In this document: piece by piece, positions 32,454 to 41,182 of the stretch
Position numbering within the stretch: the first letter of the stretch is position 1
Layout: every line of letters starts with the position of its first letter
Assembly: GCA_964396245.1 (NCBI GenBank)
Contig: CAYNEO010000030.1
Coordinates: 1 to 42,477, forward strand
Reading direction: 5' to 3'
Length of the DNA stretch: 42,477 nucleotides
DNA from: CAYNEO01 sp964396245
GTDB taxonomy: Bacteria; Zixibacteria; MSB-5A5; GN15; FEB-12
Translations under genes and position numbers: made by a program
Notes under the pieces: generated by a model
What the model saw: the letters and a program-made list of their open reading frames with translations, nothing else
The model's database searches: none
Told to the model about the DNA's origin: nothing

Positions 32454-32969
32454 TCAGCGCAAGCGTCGCCAGTCGACGCCCTCGAATTCAAGCAGCCATT
32501 TCTTGGTTTTGAGGTCTCCCCCGTATCCGCCGAGACCGTGCGCTGCAACGACACGGTGACAGGGTACGACGAGGGCGATGCGGTTCTGCGACATTACATT
32601 CCCGACAGCGCGACAGGCCCTGGGATGCCCCACGGCCCGGGCAACCTCGCTATAACTCATGGTCTTTCCATACGGGATTGTGGCGACAAAGCTGAAGACT
32701 TTTTGAGCGAACTCGTTGGCCTGAATATCAAGGGGAACGGTGAAACATTTCAGGGCGCCGTCGAAGTACTTTCGAATTTGTTTCTCAGCCCTCAGATTCA
32801 CTCTCCCTCCAAGTCCAATTTCGTAATCGCCGAAATGCGTGGCAATAAAGTCCTCGAAAAATGACGTTGACCGGCCCGGCAGAGTGGTCAGCACAAGTCC
32901 CCTGGTTGTAGCGGCGCTTCTAACGACGCCAAAGTCGGTGTCGAATGAATGAATAAACAGGCGGCTCAT
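32454..32969 (-). CDS. ogt: Methylated-DNA-protein-cysteine methyltransferase (O6-alkylguanine repair)
   Basis: 171 residues. The active-site motif is present as NRIALVVPCHRVVAAHGLGG, with the alkyl-acceptor Cys near residue 138. The DNA-binding helix-turn-helix has TMSYSEVARAVGHPRACRAV (about 106-125), including the Arg finger, and FVATIPYGKTMSY before it. An N-terminal ribonuclease-like domain of about 80 residues makes it an Ogt-type short form without the Ada domain. It directly and irreversibly removes alkyl groups from guanine O6. The gene overlaps the HAD phosphatase by four bases. Confidence 0.94.
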   Translation of the reverse strand: MSRLFIHSFDTDFGVVRSAATTRGLVLTTLPGRSTSFFEDFIATHFGDYEIGLGGRVNLRAEKQIRKYFDGALKCFTVPLDIQANEFAQKVFSFVATIPYGKTMSYSEVARAVGHPRACRAVGNVMSQNRIALVVPCHRVVAAHGLGGYGGDLKTKKWLLEFEGVDWRRLR

Positions 32970-33634
32970 TTTGCTTTTGCGGATTTGCGATCAATCTCGG
33001 CCAGCAGACCGGGAAGCCACGCAATGTTCCTGATAAAATAGTCCGGTCTTGATTTGATTACATCTTCCCTGCTGGCAAAGGGTGACGAAACGGCGATGAC
33101 CCTGACGGGAACGGCCTTCGCGGCAATAATATCGTTCACCGTATCTCCGATCACTATCGACTCGTCCGGACTCGACCCGAGTTGATCCAGTACGACATTG
33201 AATGCATCCGGCGCCGGCTTAACCCTGGTGACCTCATCGCCTCCGACAGCGACCTGAAAGTAGTCCTGCCATCCAAGCTTGGTGATAATGCCGTCGATAT
33301 TCCGCCGAACCTTGGTGGTCGCGAGCGCCATCCGGTATTCGGCCAGGTGAAGCATCTCGAGAATTCCCCGGACTCCGTCGAGCGGCACGGCGGCGGCGAC
33401 AACCGATGTATCGGCCCTGGTACGGAATTGGCGGTTTAACTCGGCGAAGGGATAATCAGTAAAGTCGCGAAACATCTGCTCCAGCGGTGAGCCGATATAA
33501 CGTTTTATCTCTTCAGGCGACCGTGTCGGTTGTCCGGTTTGCTCCAGGGCGAAATTGACGGCGTCAATTATTCCCTCGGAGGAATCAATCAGGGTACCGT
33601 CGAGGTCGAAAATCAGATTCTTGATGGTCTTCAT
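32966..33634 (-). CDS. HAD-superfamily hydrolase, phosphoglycolate phosphatase-like
   Basis: 222 residues. HAD motif I is NLIFDLDGTLIDSSEGIID (nucleophile Asp near residue 10). Motif II is in ALATTKVRRN (Thr), motif III Lys in TRVKPAPDAFNVVLDQ, and motif IV IVIGDTVNDIIAAKA. The helical cap after motif I (EQTGQPTRSPEEIKRYIGSP) is that of Gph/PpaX-like phosphatases. The physiological substrate is unknown; phosphoglycolate or pyrophosphate are possibilities. It overlaps genes on both sides by four bases. Confidence 0.9.
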   Translation of the reverse strand: MKTIKNLIFDLDGTLIDSSEGIIDAVNFALEQTGQPTRSPEEIKRYIGSPLEQMFRDFTDYPFAELNRQFRTRADTSVVAAAVPLDGVRGILEMLHLAEYRMALATTKVRRNIDGIITKLGWQDYFQVAVGGDEVTRVKPAPDAFNVVLDQLGSSPDESIVIGDTVNDIIAAKAVPVRVIAVSSPFASREDVIKSRPDYFIRNIAWLPGLLAEIDRKSAKAK

Positions 33635-34416
33635 AACAGCGGTTCAACTTTACCGACTGGTCTCGTGAGAGGGATTTCGGTCGCTTTTTCTATTCGATTC
33701 ATACGGATTGTAGCGATCAAAATAGAATATCGCCCCACCGCGGTCAACGGCAAATCACCCGTCAGAAGGATGTCATCACCGGCAGGTACAACCTGCGGAT
33801 AGCCGTCCACGATAACGACGCCTTCGACAACTTGAACCTCCTCGTTCGGCAGACCAATAACAATTCCCAGTTTATGCCCCCCCGAATGGTCCGGGTATCG
33901 TACCACGGTGAAACGTTCGGGGAGACGATAATAGAGCGGCTGGTTCAGGAAGAAGAGATCGACCGAGTATGCGAGTCGGCTGGCCTTCACGATTTCACCT
34001 TTCTGAAATCCAGGCTTGAGATTGTAGTCGGGAATTCTGAAAACAGCCGGATGATTTCTGATGGCGAAATTGCCGAGTGCGCTGGGAACTGCGAGCTGAT
34101 AGGCGAATCCCAGACAGAGTATGATCCAGAATCGTGATGGCGAGACAGAGATTGACGTGCGTTTTCTCTGGACGGTACGGGAGAGATCGACAAACGTGAA
34201 TATGTAGAAAATCGCCGGCAGGAGCATGAGTATCCAGTACGCTATGCCGGGAAGATTTATGAGAAAGGACACAAAAAAGAGGGCGGCGGCAATAAGCATG
34301 ATGAGGAAGATGAAGAGGCCAAACAGGTACTCTCTCCAGACGATGTGTCCCAACCCCGGGACGAGCAAGTTAAGCAGCAGGGCTGCAGGAATTGACTGTC
34401 TAAAGTGTTGCTTCAC
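33631..34416 (-). CDS. Membrane protein with a degenerate signal-peptidase-I-like domain
   Basis: 261 residues from a GTG start. Three or four hydrophobic segments fill the first 125 residues (AALLLNLLVPGLGHIVW, LFGLFIFLIMLIAAALFFVS, IAYWILMLLPAIFYIFTFV, FWIILCLGFAYQLAVP). The rest resembles the external S26 domain: LKPGFQKGEIV, LGIVIGLPNEEVQVVEGVVI, GDDILLTGD. In active enzymes a Ser begins the motif aligned with IPDYNLKPGFQKGEIV and a Lys lies two residues before VIGLP. Here neither is seen, so it is probably not a peptidase. It heads an operon with HAD, ogt and M29 genes. The start lies only a few bases after the predicted transcription start. Confidence 0.75.
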   Translation of the reverse strand: MKQHFRQSIPAALLLNLLVPGLGHIVWREYLFGLFIFLIMLIAAALFFVSFLINLPGIAYWILMLLPAIFYIFTFVDLSRTVQRKRTSISVSPSRFWIILCLGFAYQLAVPSALGNFAIRNHPAVFRIPDYNLKPGFQKGEIVKASRLAYSVDLFFLNQPLYYRLPERFTVVRYPDHSGGHKLGIVIGLPNEEVQVVEGVVIVDGYPQVVPAGDDILLTGDLPLTAVGRYSILIATIRMNRIEKATEIPLTRPVGKVEPLL

Positions 34417-34761
34417 GCGTACTAATTAGTGTATAAGACTTGAACATTAAGTGGCAATTCCTTTGCACAATAGTATGGTTAATTCGATAAAAAGCAAGGT
34501 CTTAAGAGCATGCCGGCTATTCAGTAGACCGGGCGGTGAGAGGATTTGTTGCGTGAAATTGGACAGGCTCGTCATAACTTGCAGGGAATAAACAGCTTAG
34601 AGTGCCATTCGAGAACCGAACACGGGAAGTGAAACCAAATTGGCCGCATAAACGTTAAATTTACAACGAGATACGAATCGAACCAGGCTTCGGTCAAACT
34701 TGACAACATGGCAGCAGCGATTAGATTGCCGTAAACAACGCACATAGAATTGGAGAGAGTG
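34417..34761. promoter_or_regulatory. Divergent intergenic region with two promoter candidates
   Basis: This 345-base gap has no gene. Leftward, TTGCCA (34457-34452) and TATACA (34435-34430), 16 bp apart, would drive the signal-peptidase-like operon; the start codon at 34416 would then leave a leader of under ten bases. Rightward, TTGACA (34700-34705) and TAGATT (34722-34727), also 16 bp apart, would drive the S41 protease, with a leader of roughly 28 bases. The middle (about 34460-34695) shows nothing I can name. Confidence 0.6.
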
Positions 34762-36585
34762 ATGTTTCGATTTACTGCTAAGCTTTTTGGTGCAACTGTA
34801 CTCGCTCTTGGGTTGGTGTGGTTTGCCAGCCCCGGTGATGCTGTTCAGACATCCGGCAACTCGTCATCCATCCTCTGGGCTGACACCACCTATGCCAGCG
34901 ATACCGTTCACATCAACGTCGACCAGGAAACATCCGAAGGAGACGCCTCGAACCGGGATACGAGGGACAATTTCCTTTCAGACGTAAAGAGCCTCACGCA
35001 GACCGCGTTCAACATTCGCAACCAGTACATGGAAGATCTCGACATGGATGCGATTATCAAGGCGGGCATTCGGGGCATGCTTTCCGATCTCGATAGATTC
35101 TCGGTACTCATGGAGCAGCAGTCCTATGATGCGTTGATGGAGAGCACACACGGCAAGTACGAAGGTCTTGGACTTCAGATTGACTCTCGTGACGACTATA
35201 TCAGGATTATCAGCCCGATAGAGGGTACGCCCGCGTACCGTAAGGGGTTGCACGCCGGCGACGTTATCTGGGAGATCGACGGCAAATCCACTTACAAGAT
35301 GTCATCCTCGGACGCCGCCAAACTGATGCGGGGGGAAGCGGGAACATCGATCAACCTGGCGATCAAGCGGCAGGGAATTCCGGATCTGCTCGATTTCACG
35401 GTTGAGCGAGCGGTGATCCAGCTGAAATCGGTCAATTACTACGGAGTGATTCCGGGAACGACAATCGGCTACGTTCGTCTCTCCCGGTTCGCCGAAGAGA
35501 CCAGCCACGAGCTTCGCGAGGCGATAAATGACTTGAACGACCAGGGAATCACCGGTCTCGTCTTTGACCTGCGGTCGAACGGCGGCGGGCTGCTCGACCA
35601 GGCCAAGGAAACGGGCGAGCTGTTCCTGAAAGAGGGCAGCGAGATTGTCTATACGCGCGGCAAGTATGCCAGCAGCGAACGGCATTACAAGTCGGAGCGC
35701 GAGCCGATATTCCCGCCGGGGAAACCGCTGGCGGTTCTCGTGGACGAGGGTACGGCATCGGCGTCCGAGATTGTCGCCGGCGCCATCCAGGACTGGGACC
35801 GCGGACTGATTATCGGCGCGACAACTTACGGCAAGGGCCTGGTGCAGCAGATATTCCCGATCTCGGCCGATCGAACCATGGCGCTGAAACTGACGACAGC
35901 CAAGTACTACGTACCATCCGGACGCTGCATCCAGAAGCCTGAGCGCCAGAGCAAACATCCGGATGACGTCGCTCTCGAGGACAGTACGGGAGAGGCCGAC
36001 TCGCTGAATGTCGCTGACCGCGAGGTGTACTACACTAACGGCGGTCGCGTGGTTTATGGCGGCGGCGGTATTGTCCCGGATATTATGATCGACCGCGAAA
36101 CGTGGAAGCCGATCGAGATCAACCTCGAGCGCAAATCCATGTTTTTCGATTTTGCCATCAAGTATATTGCGCAGCATCCGGATGTGAAGCCGGATCTCGA
36201 GATCACGCCGGAGATCGTGGCGGAGTTCAGGAAATTCATCAAGGAAAAGGACTTTGATTACAAGTCCGCGCTCCAGGTGGCCCTTGAGGATCTCCAGAAG
36301 ACGGTGACCGAGCAGGACAAGGAGGCGGAGTTCGGCGGTTCTATCGAGAATATGGAGAAGCTCGTTGAGCAGGACAAGACGAAGGATTTCGATCAATCGC
36401 TGGATTATATCAAGCGGGCGATCAAGCGTGAGGTCGCTCTGGCGGTAGCCGGTGAGAAGGGCACCTACGAAAATGTCATCCTGCCCACCGACAAGACCAT
36501 TCGAAAGGCCGTCGAAGTACTCAGCTCACCGCAAGAATACGCCCGGATGATGCACGAAGGTCAGCAGGCCAAAAACGAGATGTAG
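34762..36585 (+). CDS. C-terminal processing peptidase, S41 family
   Basis: 607 residues. I take the ATG at 34762 preceded by GGAGAGAG; an in-frame TTG lies four codons earlier. Signal peptide about 1-28. A PDZ domain (about 125-215) has YEGLGLQIDSRDD and GLHAGDVIWEIDGKST. The tail-specific protease core has GYVRLSRFAEETSHELREAI, VFDLRSNGGGLLDQA, VLVDEGTASASEIVAGAIQD with the catalytic Ser (about 335) and ATTYGKGLVQ with the Lys (about 358). Residues after about 430 form an extra, mostly helical, charged region (EQDKEAEFGGSIENMEKLVE). It is likely a periplasmic CtpA-like protease trimming or degrading exported proteins. It stands alone, flanked by its own promoter and terminator. Confidence 0.94.
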   Translation: MFRFTAKLFGATVLALGLVWFASPGDAVQTSGNSSSILWADTTYASDTVHINVDQETSEGDASNRDTRDNFLSDVKSLTQTAFNIRNQYMEDLDMDAIIKAGIRGMLSDLDRFSVLMEQQSYDALMESTHGKYEGLGLQIDSRDDYIRIISPIEGTPAYRKGLHAGDVIWEIDGKSTYKMSSSDAAKLMRGEAGTSINLAIKRQGIPDLLDFTVERAVIQLKSVNYYGVIPGTTIGYVRLSRFAEETSHELREAINDLNDQGITGLVFDLRSNGGGLLDQAKETGELFLKEGSEIVYTRGKYASSERHYKSEREPIFPPGKPLAVLVDEGTASASEIVAGAIQDWDRGLIIGATTYGKGLVQQIFPISADRTMALKLTTAKYYVPSGRCIQKPERQSKHPDDVALEDSTGEADSLNVADREVYYTNGGRVVYGGGGIVPDIMIDRETWKPIEINLERKSMFFDFAIKYIAQHPDVKPDLEITPEIVAEFRKFIKEKDFDYKSALQVALEDLQKTVTEQDKEAEFGGSIENMEKLVEQDKTKDFDQSLDYIKRAIKREVALAVAGEKGTYENVILPTDKTIRKAVEVLSSPQEYARMMHEGQQAKNEM

Positions 36586-36610
36586 CACTGCAACGGCAAA
36601 GCAAGAAAAA

Positions 36611-36637
36611 AGCGCCCGCATAACGGACGCTTTTTTT
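36611..36637. terminator. Bidirectional intrinsic terminator after the S41 protease
   Basis: AGCGCCCG (36611-36618) and CGGACGCT (36624-36631) form an 8-bp stem with one mismatch and a 5-base loop. TTTTTTT follows on the + strand and TTTTTT on the minus strand, so it also ends the convergent lipoprotein operon. Confidence 0.88.
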
Positions 36638-36663
36638 ATCTTCCTGATTACTGCTGCGTGAGC

Positions 36664-37104
36664 CTATTCCGGGGGTTGAGTGGTCATTGGACTGGTGGTC
36701 GGTCCCCAACTTTTCAGCAACCATTGTTCCTTTTGAAGTTCGTACGTCAGGGTCGCGGGGCGATTCTCCTGGTCGGTGCTGTCCATGACGTAACAGTCGA
36801 TGCGGGCTCGATTGTGGGAATAAACTATCTGATAGTTGCCGAATTTTTCGAAGGCAAAGGTGTCGGCCGGCCCGTAGACGTAATTGAGCAGCGAATCCAC
36901 ACCGCGATTGTCCTCCCGAAGTCTCGGGACCAGAAGCGAATCGATCTGCGCCGTGTCTTTTTCGAGTACGGCCGCCTGCAAGTTGTCTAGCTGCTTTTTC
37001 AGAATCGGGAAATAATCGCGCGGCGGCGGCTTCTCCTGCCCGCAGGCCACGAGGAAGATTACCGCCGCGATCGCGACAGTGACGGCAAAACGGACAATGA
37101 TCAT
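36664..37104 (-). CDS. Predicted lipoprotein of unknown function
   Basis: 146 residues. The signal MIIVRFAVTVAIAAVIFLVAC ends in lipobox LVAC (Cys about residue 21). The mature protein has a helical start (YFPILKKQLDNLQAAVLEKD) and a beta-rich end (GNYQIVYSHNRARIDCYVMD, PATLTYELQKEQWLLKSWG). The pattern is that of small NTF2-like or SnoaL-like cone-shaped domains (helix, then strands ending in a Trp), but this is only a suggestion. It overlaps the upstream 470-residue exported protein by four bases (ATGA), so the two are co-translated and may act together. Confidence 0.75.
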   Translation of the reverse strand: MIIVRFAVTVAIAAVIFLVACGQEKPPPRDYFPILKKQLDNLQAAVLEKDTAQIDSLLVPRLREDNRGVDSLLNYVYGPADTFAFEKFGNYQIVYSHNRARIDCYVMDSTDQENRPATLTYELQKEQWLLKSWGPTTSPMTTQPPE

Positions 37105-38513
37105 TCCAACTCCTCAAAGGAAAAGTGTCCCGACCCGCGATCGACAACGATTTTCTGTTCCTGAAGTTTAGCGAGCGTCCGCGAGGTCATCAGATTCCAG
37201 AACCAGTACTTCTCCCCTCTCATTAATTCGGGATGACCGTATTTCTCTGATATCTCTTTCAGCTGCTGTTCGGTTGACTGCAGAAATTCTTTTGTGCCGG
37301 GTTCCAGTCCCGTTAAGCCGGTTCTAACCAGAAGGCTGTCCATGACAAACGGCTCCGGAGCCTCCTTTTCGGGGCTGGCCCAGTTCCAGTTGGTTTCCGG
37401 TCGCTTTACGGCGATTCGGCCGAAATCCCTCACGCATTCAACCGCGGGAATGCTGTCGCCATATGTTATGTGAATGCCCTTTGCGGCCCGCCATTGATCA
37501 TAGAGGTTCGTGCCATTGAAGAATGCTCCGCCCTCTACTGCATACATATACTTCGGGAGGTAAGCGTCGCAATAGTTGGTGGCTTCGAATATTTCCAGAG
37601 GTCGTCCGTTGTTGATGAATTTTGTGCCGAGATCAAACCAGAGGAACAGAGCGGAAACCGTGGGATAGTAGTAGTAGAGCACGGAACCGCCGTGCAGAAA
37701 GTCATCGGCATTGGGCGGCAGGATTCCGGTCTGCACCATGCTGTCCAACACCCTCTTGTAGTTGGGGAAATTGTTTTTTATCAGGGTCACGAGCCGGTCA
37801 GAGGCCTGTTCGGCAAGCGCCTTGCCCGCCTCCGCTTCCGGCTGCATAATCACCGGAAAGAGAAGCTTGTACTGCCCGGTTGCTTTTGAGGCATAGCCTT
37901 GGTGCTGCATAACGGAAAGCCTGAACGTCACGAACGAGGTATCGCATTTGGCCATGTCGGCAATCTGGTCCGGTGTCTTCCCCTGGGCCATGAGCAGCAA
38001 AATCAGTCGCGAGAATTCTGTATCGAAATCCTGGTTATTCTCGACCATGGGAGGAAAAGTGACGGGTTCCTGGAAATACGGCAGAATATCGTCCGGAACA
38101 TGATACGTGATCGTGAACGGCTGCTGGGCGATAATCTGATAGGGTAGGAGCACGTCTAGGGTGTCAACTACATCGTATATTTCGATTCGTACATGTGCCG
38201 TACCGTAATTACCGGGGATGATGACGTCCTGCTTGATTGTCTTGCTCATCTGCGGATCGAAGAAATAGTTTGTCCGGGTCTCACGGGAGGGATTGAGATA
38301 GGTACCCTCGAACTTGACGGAGTACCGCACCGAGATGATTTTCGGATAGTCGGTATTATTGGTGACGGTGAACGTAGCTTTCTGCGGACCCCAGCGAAGG
38401 TTCGGCATCTGGATTTCGCCGACGGTGATGTCGGGCTGCTGGGCGAAAGCGGCAGCAGTCGCGCCGAGCATTACGGTGACGAGAACTGCCGCCATCACGA
38501 ACTTGCGAAGCAT
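37101..38513 (-). CDS. Exported protein with an Ig-like region and winged-helix-like segments
   Basis: 470 residues with a clear signal peptide cleaved after about AAAFA (residue 24). Residues 26-130 are beta-rich and immunoglobulin-like (NLRWGPQKATFTVTNNTDYP, AHVRIEIYDVVDTLDVLLPY). Residues about 165-222 look like a winged helix: EFSRLILLLMAQGKTPDQIA, FVTFRLSVMQHQGYASKATG. The C-terminus (WFWNLMTSRTLAKLQEQKIV then a short wing) looks similar. The middle, with many Tyr, Trp and Asn, is unlike anything I recognise. No catalytic motif was found. It lies between rlmN (9-base gap) and the lipoprotein gene it overlaps. Confidence 0.75.
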   Translation of the reverse strand: MLRKFVMAAVLVTVMLGATAAAFAQQPDITVGEIQMPNLRWGPQKATFTVTNNTDYPKIISVRYSVKFEGTYLNPSRETRTNYFFDPQMSKTIKQDVIIPGNYGTAHVRIEIYDVVDTLDVLLPYQIIAQQPFTITYHVPDDILPYFQEPVTFPPMVENNQDFDTEFSRLILLLMAQGKTPDQIADMAKCDTSFVTFRLSVMQHQGYASKATGQYKLLFPVIMQPEAEAGKALAEQASDRLVTLIKNNFPNYKRVLDSMVQTGILPPNADDFLHGGSVLYYYYPTVSALFLWFDLGTKFINNGRPLEIFEATNYCDAYLPKYMYAVEGGAFFNGTNLYDQWRAAKGIHITYGDSIPAVECVRDFGRIAVKRPETNWNWASPEKEAPEPFVMDSLLVRTGLTGLEPGTKEFLQSTEQQLKEISEKYGHPELMRGEKYWFWNLMTSRTLAKLQEQKIVVDRGSGHFSFEELE

Positions 38514-38522
38514 GAACTCCTC

Positions 38523-39560
38523 CTATCGTTTCATTCGACCGGCCAGTTGTCCGCAGGCCGCGTCGATATCCAATCCCCGGCTTTTCCGTACGGTCACTGC
38601 CGGCGCCCGTGGGTAGAGTTGGCGCCCGAACCAGTCGACCTTTTCATCGGACGGCCGATTGAAATTCAGGCCGGGAACGGGATTGTATGCGAGAATATTT
38701 ATTTTGCAGGGAATGCCCCTGATCAGATTGCTCAGGGCTTTGACATCTTCCATGGTATCGTTGAACCCGTCGAAAATGATATATTCGAACGTCACGCGCG
38801 ACCCGACCGTCTCGGCGTGATACCGAACGGCCTGCATGAGTCTCTCGAGTCCGAATGTCTCGGCGATCGGCATGATTTTGACCCGTTTCTCCTGCATAGC
38901 GGCGTGGAGCGACAGGGCCAGCTTGACCTTCATACCGGTATCAGCCAGCTTTTTGATCTTCGGGGTAACACCGGAAGTCGAAACCGTGATTTTCTTGGCG
39001 CTCATGCCGAGGCCGAGCGTGTCGGTCATAATGCGGATCGCTTCGACGACATTATCATAGTTGTTGAGGGGCTCTCCCATGCCCATGAAGACGACATGGG
39101 TGAAGCAGTCGTTACCATAATGCTCTCTCAGGTAGACCAACTGGCCGACAATTTCGCCGACCGTCAGGTCGCGGAGAAGTCCCATTGTACCGGTGGCACA
39201 GAAACCGCAGTTGAGAGCACAGCCGGCCTGTGAAGAAATGCACACGGTATTGCTGCCGCGCGTGTCATCGGGGATAAGGACCGTCTCCACCGGGTAATCG
39301 TCGGCCAGGCGAAACAGAAACTTCCGGGTACCGTCGGCCGACTCCTGCAGGAGCTGGAGTTGGAGCTGTTCGAAGGTGTAGTACTCATCCAGCCGTGTGC
39401 GGAGGTCCCTGGTGAGATCGGTCATGAGGTTGAAGTCGTACTGGCGGGTGTTGTACAGCCACTTGAACAGTTGTTTCCCGCGGAACGGCTTCTCCCCCAT
39501 CGAGGCCATGAGCTGCTCCATCTGTGGTTTGGTATATCCGAGAAGATTCTGTTTCAGCAT
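38523..39560 (-). CDS. rlmN: Dual-specificity RNA methyltransferase RlmN (radical SAM)
   Basis: 345 residues from the ATG 39560-39558; the frame is open 50 codons further but the family begins here (LLGYTKPQMEQLMASMGEKP). It methylates C2 of an adenine in 23S rRNA (A2503 in E. coli) and A37 of some tRNAs. The radical-SAM cluster motif is QAGCALNCGFCATG (CxxxCxxC, about residues 101-108). GMGEPLNNYDNVVEAIRIM and LALSLHAAMQEKRVKIMPI follow. The second essential Cys is in GLDIDAACGQLAGR near the end. Length is normal. Confidence 0.95.
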   Translation of the reverse strand: MLKQNLLGYTKPQMEQLMASMGEKPFRGKQLFKWLYNTRQYDFNLMTDLTRDLRTRLDEYYTFEQLQLQLLQESADGTRKFLFRLADDYPVETVLIPDDTRGSNTVCISSQAGCALNCGFCATGTMGLLRDLTVGEIVGQLVYLREHYGNDCFTHVVFMGMGEPLNNYDNVVEAIRIMTDTLGLGMSAKKITVSTSGVTPKIKKLADTGMKVKLALSLHAAMQEKRVKIMPIAETFGLERLMQAVRYHAETVGSRVTFEYIIFDGFNDTMEDVKALSNLIRGIPCKINILAYNPVPGLNFNRPSDEKVDWFGRQLYPRAPAVTVRKSRGLDIDAACGQLAGRMKR

Positions 39561-39703
39561 AGGTTTCAAATGTACGTCAAATTCTGAATTTGGCAAGTGG
39601 CAATATGTTACGCCGAATGTACAGACTATTATACACCCGGAGGACTGATGATATTCGGCCATTTTGCAGGCCAATCTGATTGACGCAGGCGGGCACAATC
39701 GCC

Positions 39704-39732
39704 TTGACATGAGGTTTCAGTACGGGTATCAT
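39704..39732 (+). promoter_or_regulatory. Sigma70-type promoter of tRNA-Pro
   Basis: TTGACA (39704-39709) and TATCAT (39727-39732) are separated by 17 bp. The predicted start (about 39740) lies a few bases before the tRNA. The following methyltransferase gene (39880) may be read from the same promoter if the oligo-T after the tRNA is passed. Confidence 0.85.
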
Positions 39733-39743
39733 TGAGCCGGATT

Positions 39744-39817
39744 CGGGGTGTAGCGCAGCACGGTAGCGCGCTTGCTTTGGGAGCAAGATGTCGGAGGTTC
39801 AAATCCTCTCACCCCGA
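39744..39817 (+). tRNA. tRNA-Pro (anticodon TGG)
   Basis: The acceptor stem pairs CGGGGTG (39744-39750) with CACCCCG (39810-39816). The anticodon stem CTTGC/GCAAG encloses TTTGGGA with anticodon TGG, and the T-arm carries GGTTCAAATCC. The discriminator is A at 39817; no CCA is encoded. Seven T follow at once (39818-39824). Confidence 0.97.
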
Positions 39818-39879
39818 TTTTTTTGATTGAGCACTTTTGCTGACAGTGATAACGGACAGGGGGCGAAACACCAAAAACG

Positions 39880-41073
39880 ATGCAATATCCGATAATCAAA
39901 TTAAAGCAGGACGATACCGCGCCGGTACCGCCGCAGCACCCGTGGATTTTCTCCGGGGCAATCGACAAGGCCGGATTGAAGATACAGTCGGGAGAAATTG
40001 TATCGGTGGCGGACGCTGAAGGGAAAATTATTGCCACCGGTACATACTCGACCAAATCAATGATTGCGGTTCGGGTGTTCGAGTTTGGAAAGTCCACAAT
40101 TGATCGCGAGTTCCTGAAACGACGAATCGAACAGGCGGATTTACGCCGGCAGTTACTCGGGTACGGTCCGGGGACCGACACGACAGCTTATCGCGTGGTA
40201 TATGGCGAATCGGACGGACTACCCGGACTGGCGGTGGACCGGTTTGAAGATGTCTTTGTGGTTCAGCTTTCTACCGCCGGTATGGACCGATTTCGCGATG
40301 ATGTTGTGGCCATTCTGAAAGAGCTGTTCTCGCCGGCCGGAATATACGAACGGAGCGATATCCCGACACGGGCTCACGAGGGGCTGGAGCAAGTCAGCCA
40401 ATTGCTCGATGGGTCCATGCCGGAGCTGGTGACGTTTCTGGAGGGTGGCCGGAAGATGCAGGCCAATCTGGTCGAGGGCCAGAAGACCGGTTATTTCCTC
40501 GACCAGAAGGAATTGCGGTACTGGATCAGCCGGATGTCCTCGGGGCGCAAGGCGCTCGATTTGTTCAGTTTCAGCGGCGGCAACGGTATTGCGGCGCTGG
40601 CGGGCGGGGCAAGCGAGGTGACGTTCGTGGATTCATCGGAGCCGGCCTTGAGTATGGTGGAGGACAATGTTCGCTTGAACGGATTTGACGCAGAGCGGAC
40701 GAAACGGGAGGCTTCCGATGTATTCCAGTGGCTGTCGTCGCGTCGGACGCCGGAATACGATATGGTCATCTGCGACCCGCCGGCGTTGATCAAATCGCGA
40801 CGGCATGCGGAATCGGGCCGGAAAGGATATCACTTCCTGAACCGGGCGGCCATTCGGCTGATCAAGCATAACGGTCTGCTGGTGACATCGAGCTGCTCCG
40901 GCTTTTTCACCGAACAGGATTTCGAAATCACACTTCGGCGAGCGGCAGAGCAGGCAAATGTCGAGATGCGGGTGGTGAGACGGTTGTACCAGAGCCCGGA
41001 TCATCCCATGGCGCTCAATTTCCCGGAATCGAAGTATCTCAAGTCGTTTATCTGTCAGGTTTACCGGGATTAA
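39880..41073 (+). CDS. Class I SAM-dependent rRNA methyltransferase, RlmI-type
   Basis: 397 residues. An N-terminal PUA RNA-binding domain (about 1-75: QHPWIFSGAIDKAGLKIQSG, SVADAEGKIIATGTYSTKS) is followed by a central domain (YGESDGLPGLAVDRFEDVFV) and the Rossmann methyltransferase domain. The latter has KTGYFLDQKELRYW, ALDLFSFSGGNGIAALAGGA (SAM loop), VTFVDSSEPALSM and ICDPPALIKSRR. This matches RlmI, which makes m5C at 23S position 1962 in E. coli, though related enzymes differ in target. It follows tRNA-Pro. AGGGGG lies rather far upstream of the ATG, so translation initiation may be weak. Confidence 0.9.
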   Translation: MQYPIIKLKQDDTAPVPPQHPWIFSGAIDKAGLKIQSGEIVSVADAEGKIIATGTYSTKSMIAVRVFEFGKSTIDREFLKRRIEQADLRRQLLGYGPGTDTTAYRVVYGESDGLPGLAVDRFEDVFVVQLSTAGMDRFRDDVVAILKELFSPAGIYERSDIPTRAHEGLEQVSQLLDGSMPELVTFLEGGRKMQANLVEGQKTGYFLDQKELRYWISRMSSGRKALDLFSFSGGNGIAALAGGASEVTFVDSSEPALSMVEDNVRLNGFDAERTKREASDVFQWLSSRRTPEYDMVICDPPALIKSRRHAESGRKGYHFLNRAAIRLIKHNGLLVTSSCSGFFTEQDFEITLRRAAEQANVEMRVVRRLYQSPDHPMALNFPESKYLKSFICQVYRD

Positions 41074-41182
41074 GCGGCTGTCTGTCCGAACTTTCTTGTT
41101 GAAATACATGGGGATTGTGGATTATCTTAGCGTTGCTGTCAGGAACAGACAGTCTCCTGTGCAGTTGTGACGAATAGATGAT

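Noticed and set aside
35302..36396. A 364-codon leftward open frame
   Set aside because: It is antisense to the S41 protease and is rich in Arg, Leu and His without any motif.
38193..39233. A 346-codon rightward open frame
   Set aside because: It is antisense to rlmN and the 470-residue exported protein; no plausible domain is present.
41074..41182. TTGAAA and TTATCT as a promoter for tRNA-Arg
   Set aside because: Spacing is 17 bp, but the -10 matches the consensus poorly and lies too far from the tRNA to be convincing.
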